Below, piece by piece: positions 60,974 through 64,000 of a DNA stretch of 64,000 nt. Source of the stretch: Nigerium sp. (lineage in GTDB: Bacteria; Actinomycetota; Actinomycetes; Propionibacteriales; Propionibacteriaceae); the NCBI GenBank assembly GCA_016711325.1, contig JADJTH010000005.1:7883-71882 (forward strand). Reading direction: 5' to 3'. The notes below the pieces were generated by a model. That model saw only the letters and a program-made list of their open reading frames with translations. It made no database searches and was not told the DNA's origin. How positions within the stretch are numbered: position 1 is the stretch's first letter; the number at the start of each line of letters is the position of its first letter. A program made the translations under genes and the position numbers.

Positions 60974-61858
60974 TTATGCCGCCAGTGTAGCGGTTGGTTT
61001 CATGATGAGTTCGAACTCGACGGGGGTGAGTTTCCCGAGCCGGCGTTGACGGCGTTTGCGGTGGTACTTCCCCTCGATCCAGGACACGATCGCCAGCCGT
61101 AGTTCCTCTCGTGTGCTCCAGGACCGTCGGTCGAGGACGTTCTTCTGCAGGAGCGCGAAGAACGACTCCATTGCCGCGTTGTCACCGCATGCCCCCACGC
61201 GGCCCATGGAGCCGGTCAGGCCGTGGCGTTTGAGGGCCTTCAGGAAGCGTCTGGAGCGGAATTGGGACCCGCGGTCGGAATGCACGATCACCCCGGTGGG
61301 CCGGCCTCGGTGGGCCACTGCCATCTCGAGCGCGTTGACGGCGATCCGGGCCTTCATCCGCGAGTCGATCGAGTAGCCGACGATCCGGTTGGAGAACACG
61401 TCCTTGATCGCGCACAGGTAGACCTTGCCCTCGCGGGTGCGGTGCTCGGTGATGTCGGTCAGCCACAGCGTGTTGGGGCCCTCGGCGCTGAACTGCCGGT
61501 TGACCAGGTCGTCGTGGACGGGCGCGCCGGCTTTCTTGTAGCGGGTCTTGCGCGTGGTGAACACCGATTGGATGCCGGCGATCCGGCACAGCCGCCAGAC
61601 TCTGCGCTCCGAGAGTGTGTACCCGAGCTCGGTGATGTCATCGGCCAGGACGCGGTAGCCGCCCTCCGGGTCATCATCGTGGAGCTGATGCAGCACGGCG
61701 ATCAGCTCACGCTCTTCGGCCTCGCGGGCCGAGACCGGCTGCTTGAGCCACTTGTAGTAGCCCTGCTTGGAGAATCCCAACACCCGACACGCGACCGCCA
61801 CCGGCACCCTCACGGGGGCACCGACCGCGGCCATCTCCTTCACGAGCGGGTAGATCAT
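60974..61858 (-). CDS. IS3-family transposase OrfB (DDE domain)
   Basis: 294 aa. Catalytic residues are visible: D in TLWLTDITEHRTREGKVYLC, D in GVIVHSDRGSQFRSRRFLKA and E in GDNAAMESFFALLQKNVLDR. Starts ATG with ATGA overlap to orfA; normally expressed by frameshifting from orfA. Complete catalytic domain. Confidence 0.92.
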   Translation of the reverse strand: MIYPLVKEMAAVGAPVRVPVAVACRVLGFSKQGYYKWLKQPVSAREAEERELIAVLHQLHDDDPEGGYRVLADDITELGYTLSERRVWRLCRIAGIQSVFTTRKTRYKKAGAPVHDDLVNRQFSAEGPNTLWLTDITEHRTREGKVYLCAIKDVFSNRIVGYSIDSRMKARIAVNALEMAVAHRGRPTGVIVHSDRGSQFRSRRFLKALKRHGLTGSMGRVGACGDNAAMESFFALLQKNVLDRRSWSTREELRLAIVSWIEGKYHRKRRQRRLGKLTPVEFELIMKPTATLAA

Positions 61859-62157
61859 TTTGGGGCGTGATGTGAGCCTGCGACAGATACGCCGCCGCTC
61901 GCCGTAGGACCTCGTTCTCCATCTCCAACTCGCGGATCCGGCGTAACGCCTGGGCCAGTGTCCTTGCGCTGCTCAGGATCGGTGGTCGGGGTCATCCCGT
62001 GGGACTGGAAGCGAGCGTCGCGGACCCAGGCTTGGAGGGTAGTTTTGGCCATCCCCATGTCCTTGGCGACCTGCTTCTGCGGGATGCCTGAGGCGACAAG
62101 CGCGACCGCGTCGCGCTTGAACTCGTCGGTGTAAGCGATCTTCGGCATGGATGCCAT
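61855..62157 (-). pseudogene. IS3-family OrfA (HTH), frameshifted
   Basis: The N-terminal KIAYTDEFKRDAVALVASGI and KDMGMAKTTLQAWVR form the helix-turn-helix. The leucine-zipper part (ALRRIRELEMENEVLRRAAA) lies in another frame after an extra A near 61960, and a further base shift separates it from OrfB at the CCCCAAAATG run. So the HTH, zipper and catalytic parts occupy three frames. Confidence 0.75.
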
Positions 62158-62214
62158 CCTTTCAGCACGACCCTTTCGAGGGAGTCATGCGGTCTTGGAG
62201 TCAACCAAACCTTC

Positions 62215-62920
62215 GGCAGTCCCGTCCGCCAACCGCGCGTACGCCGGGTTCAACGCCGGCTCGTACCGGTCCGACCTGGACACCCCGGTACGCAGGTTGT
62301 CCGGGACGAGGAGCCGGCCGACACCCCCGAAATGCTCGAACGCGTGCACGTGCGCGTCGATCCACGACCCCAACGTCATGTCGGGCAAGGCCTCCACATA
62401 GGAGTAGGCCGAGTACGACAACGCGGCCACGAACACCCACGCCTGCCTCAGTTCGCCGGTCAGCGGGTCGGCGAACACCATCGGATCGCCGGCCCAGTCG
62501 ACCTCGACCGACTCGCCCGGGCTGCGTTGGATCCGCATCGACGCCCCCGTCGACTTCACCACCGGCGGTACTGTTCGTTGAAGAACGAGTACTGGTACGG
62601 CACCTCGCCGGTGGCGCGGCACTTGGCCACGTACTCGTTCCACAACACCAGCAGTGTCACCGACGGCCGTCCCAGCCCCGGTGCACATACTCGAAATCTG
62701 GTGCGGCCCGGTCCGAGTCCGGTTTGGCCGGCTCCGGCAGCAACAGGGTGCGGACCTCGTCAGCCCCGAGGTCCGCCACCTGCCTGAACCCGACACCGGC
62801 CGAGTCCGCCGCAGTGAACACCGCCGCCACCGTGTTACGCGAACACCCCAACGCGTCAGCAATCCCGCGCTGGCTCACACCCTCGGCACGGAGCCTGAGG
62901 ATCTGTTTGTAGTCGACCAT
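62215..62920 (-). pseudogene. istA: IS21 transposase IstA, 5' part
   Basis: MVDYKQILRLRAEGVSQRGI and ALGCSRNTVAAVF form the HTH. VLWNEYVAKCRATGEVPYQY lies in a second frame. SPGESVEVDWAGDPMVFADP (first catalytic Asp) with LLVPDNLRTGVS (second Asp) lies in a third. Single missing bases near 62690 and 62577 explain the shifts. The part stops at the IS3 edge after YARLADG. Confidence 0.82.
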
Positions 62921-63003
62921 GACGGACGACTCCTCTCGTCAACGCCCGTGCCCCAGCGGCACGAACGCCGACGAACGTTCCACACGCGCAGACCAGCACC
63001 GGC

Positions 63004-63095
63004 GCCACGGCTCACCCGGACCGTCACGGTGGCCCACTGGTCACCGGAACACTGGCTCACCCACCAACGGAACAGTGGCTCACCCAGCGCAATAT
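63004..63095. repeat. Right terminal repeat region of the IS21 element
   Basis: Inverted copy of the left end: GGTCACCGGAACACTGGCTC at 63039, GGAACAGTGGCTCACCC at 63069 and AGCGCAATAT at 63086. Confidence 0.8.
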
Positions 63096-63278
63096 GCAAC
63101 GAACGACCTGGCGTGCCGAGCTGCATCCGTGCACCGCGACTTCGCGCCGCTTCGTGAGATGCTCGGCGCGATCGTCACGACGGCCGTTCCGCCGGCGGAG
63201 CGCGACGCCGCCTGGCGCGCCGCCGAACGCGCTCGTCTCTCGTTCCCGACCCGTGCCACAGACCAGGACGAGGAGTAG
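63096..63278 (+). pseudogene. 3' piece of an ORF cut by the IS21 insertion
   Basis: An open frame runs from the IS edge to TAG at 63276, ending FAPLREMLGAIVTTAVPPAE and RDAAWRAAERARLSFPTRAT. A GTG at 63129 could also make it a 49-codon ORF. It lies 4 nt before the recombinase start, so it may have been co-transcribed. Family not recognised. Confidence 0.35.
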
Positions 63279-63282
63279 GACG

Positions 63283-63835
63283 ATGACCGAGGTCGGCTAC
63301 GCGCGAGCTCGACGCGCGACCAGAACCCCGGCTCTCAGGTCGAGGAGCTGCGCGCTGCGGGATGCGGGCGGGTGTTCGTCGACCACGGATGGTCGAGTCG
63401 GATCGAGGACCGTCCGGAGTGGATCAGGTGCATGGATTACCTGAGGTCAGGCGACACGCTCGTCATCACGGCGCTCGATCGCATCGCGGGATCGGAGGTC
63501 ATGGCCATCGAGCTGATCCGCGATCTAGGCCGTCGCGGCATCCGTCTGCGCAGCCTGACCGAGCCGTTCCTCGACGTCGACACCAGCACTCCGATGGGTG
63601 AGGCGATCGTCGGGATCATGGCGGTGCTCGCCCAGCTGCGCGTTTCCGACGATCAGGGCCAACACCCGTCGCGGCCTGGACCATGCTCGCGCGCAGGGAC
63701 GCGTTGGCGGGCGCCCGTCGGTGATGACCGACGAGCGTCGAGCCGCAGCGCTGCGGATGCGAAACGACGGCAAGAGCCTCAGCCACATCGCACGCGTGCT
63801 CGGGGTCGGCAAGTCGTCGGTAGCCCGCGCGCTAG
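63283..63835 (+). pseudogene. Serine recombinase (resolvase/invertase) with two frameshifts
   Basis: MTEVGYAR opens the resolvase domain. A missing T near 63311 would restore VSTRDQNPGSQVEELRAAGC with the catalytic Ser. SGDTLVITALDRIAGSEVMA and RGIRLRSLTEPFLDVDTSTP are intact. An extra C near 63648 hides ANTRRGLDHARAQGRVGGRP and the C-terminal HTH (KSLSHIARVLGVGKSSVARA). Its end is unclear because the restored frame runs past 63835, overlapping the antisense ABC gene. Start ATG with AGGAG upstream. Confidence 0.8.
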
Positions 63836-64000
63836 ATGCTCCGATGGCCTCCCACGTCGATAGCGCTGACACGATCAGGGGGAGGCGTGACGGGTTCGAG
63901 GGTGTGGTGGTTGATCCGCCACACGGAGGCGCACAGGGTGTCGATGTCTTCTTGCTGGTGGCTCGTGATGACGATGGTGCGTCCTTCGGCGTTGAGGTCG
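63832..64000 (-). CDS. ABC transporter ATPase, C-terminal end (runs off the window)
   Basis: The last 55 codons of an ABC protein: LNAEGRTIVITSHQQEDIDT contains the H-loop histidine, followed by LCASVWRINHHTLEPV and a short tail ending GGHRSI. The gene continues beyond base 64000. Convergent with the recombinase and overlapping its possible end. Confidence 0.75.
   Translation of the reverse strand, partial: DLNAEGRTIVITSHQQEDIDTLCASVWRINHHTLEPVTPPPDRVSAIDVGGHRSI

Larger units (their letters stand above)
60951..62214 (-). mobile_element. IS3-family element inserted in istA
   Basis: 1264 bp bounded by inverted repeats GAAGGTTTGGTTGAC (60951) and GTCAACCAAACCTTC (62200). It contains orfA and orfB on the minus strand. 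No target duplication is evident at its edges; a few istA codons also seem missing. Confidence 0.85.
59279..63095 (-). mobile_element. IS21-family element, interrupted by an IS3-family element
   Basis: Outer ends at 59279 and 63095 share ATATTGCGCT and further repeats in inverted orientation. Between them are istA and istB remnants. Without the inserted 1.26 kb IS3 copy the element is about 2.55 kb, normal for IS21. No target duplication is evident. Both transposition genes carry frameshifts. Confidence 0.85.

Overview
The window is 64 kb of high-GC, densely packed actinobacterial DNA. Supporting signs are a DnaE2/ImuB/ImuA' mutasome under an actinobacterial SOS box, DtxR/IdeR-type iron boxes, HtaA haem-binding proteins, MurT/GatD, and many TANNNT promoters placed 6-7 nt upstream of a start codon (leaderless transcripts). 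The gene mix (HtaA haem uptake, narGHJI, WxL-like surface domains) suits a Propionibacteriaceae-like organism. That family-level placement is an inference.

Layout. 0.04-9.1 kb (minus strand): a haem acquisition operon in the order hmuT, hmuU, hmuV, three surface/membrane haem proteins, a DUF916 protein and haem oxygenase. The permease and ATPase genes are joined by an out-of-frame deletion. 9.3-15 kb: a DHA2 exporter, a DUF3618 protein, a Bcp peroxiredoxin, an AlkZ-like DNA glycosylase, a SulP transporter and tRNA-Lys. 15.1-17.1 kb: gatD/murT for peptidoglycan amidation. 17.2-20.2 kb: metNIQ methionine importer, preceded by a leaderless 26-codon Met/Cys-containing leader peptide and foldable RNA. 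20.5-26.1 kb: imuA'-imuB-dnaE2. 26.2-32.1 kb: an isoaspartyl methyltransferase, a hydrolase with a possible small upstream ORF, a flavodoxin-like protein, an AI-2E-type transporter, a Phd/PIN toxin-antitoxin pair, and a tandem of one di-iron ferritin-like protein and one paralogue that has lost the metal ligands.

32.1-50.1 kb is a molybdenum and nitrate-respiration supercluster: a HTH-TOBE regulator, modABC, mogA, then one long minus-strand run moaA-moaD-mobA-narGHJI-narK1-narK2-moaE-moeB-moeA-moaC. Molybdate import, cofactor synthesis, the nitrate reductase and its transporters are therefore encoded together. A cysteine-containing HTH regulator is divergent from moaA. 50.8-55.4 kb: a HAD phosphatase, an FMN reductase, an iron-boxed siderophore-interacting protein, a VanZ-RDD membrane protein and a VIT-family metal transporter.

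55.5-59.1 kb: an IclR regulator facing a small catabolic operon (MFS transporter, SDR dehydrogenase, RbsD/FucU mutarotase). The same TGTGCA/TGCACA motif lies at both promoters. 59.3-63.1 kb: an IS21-family element whose istA is split by an IS3-family element. 63.1-64 kb: a cut ORF, a serine recombinase with frameshifts, and the 3' end of an ABC ATPase gene. From about 57.9 kb onward nearly every gene carries single-base indels. This means either a decaying region or local sequence error; the genes before it, apart from hmuUV, read cleanly.
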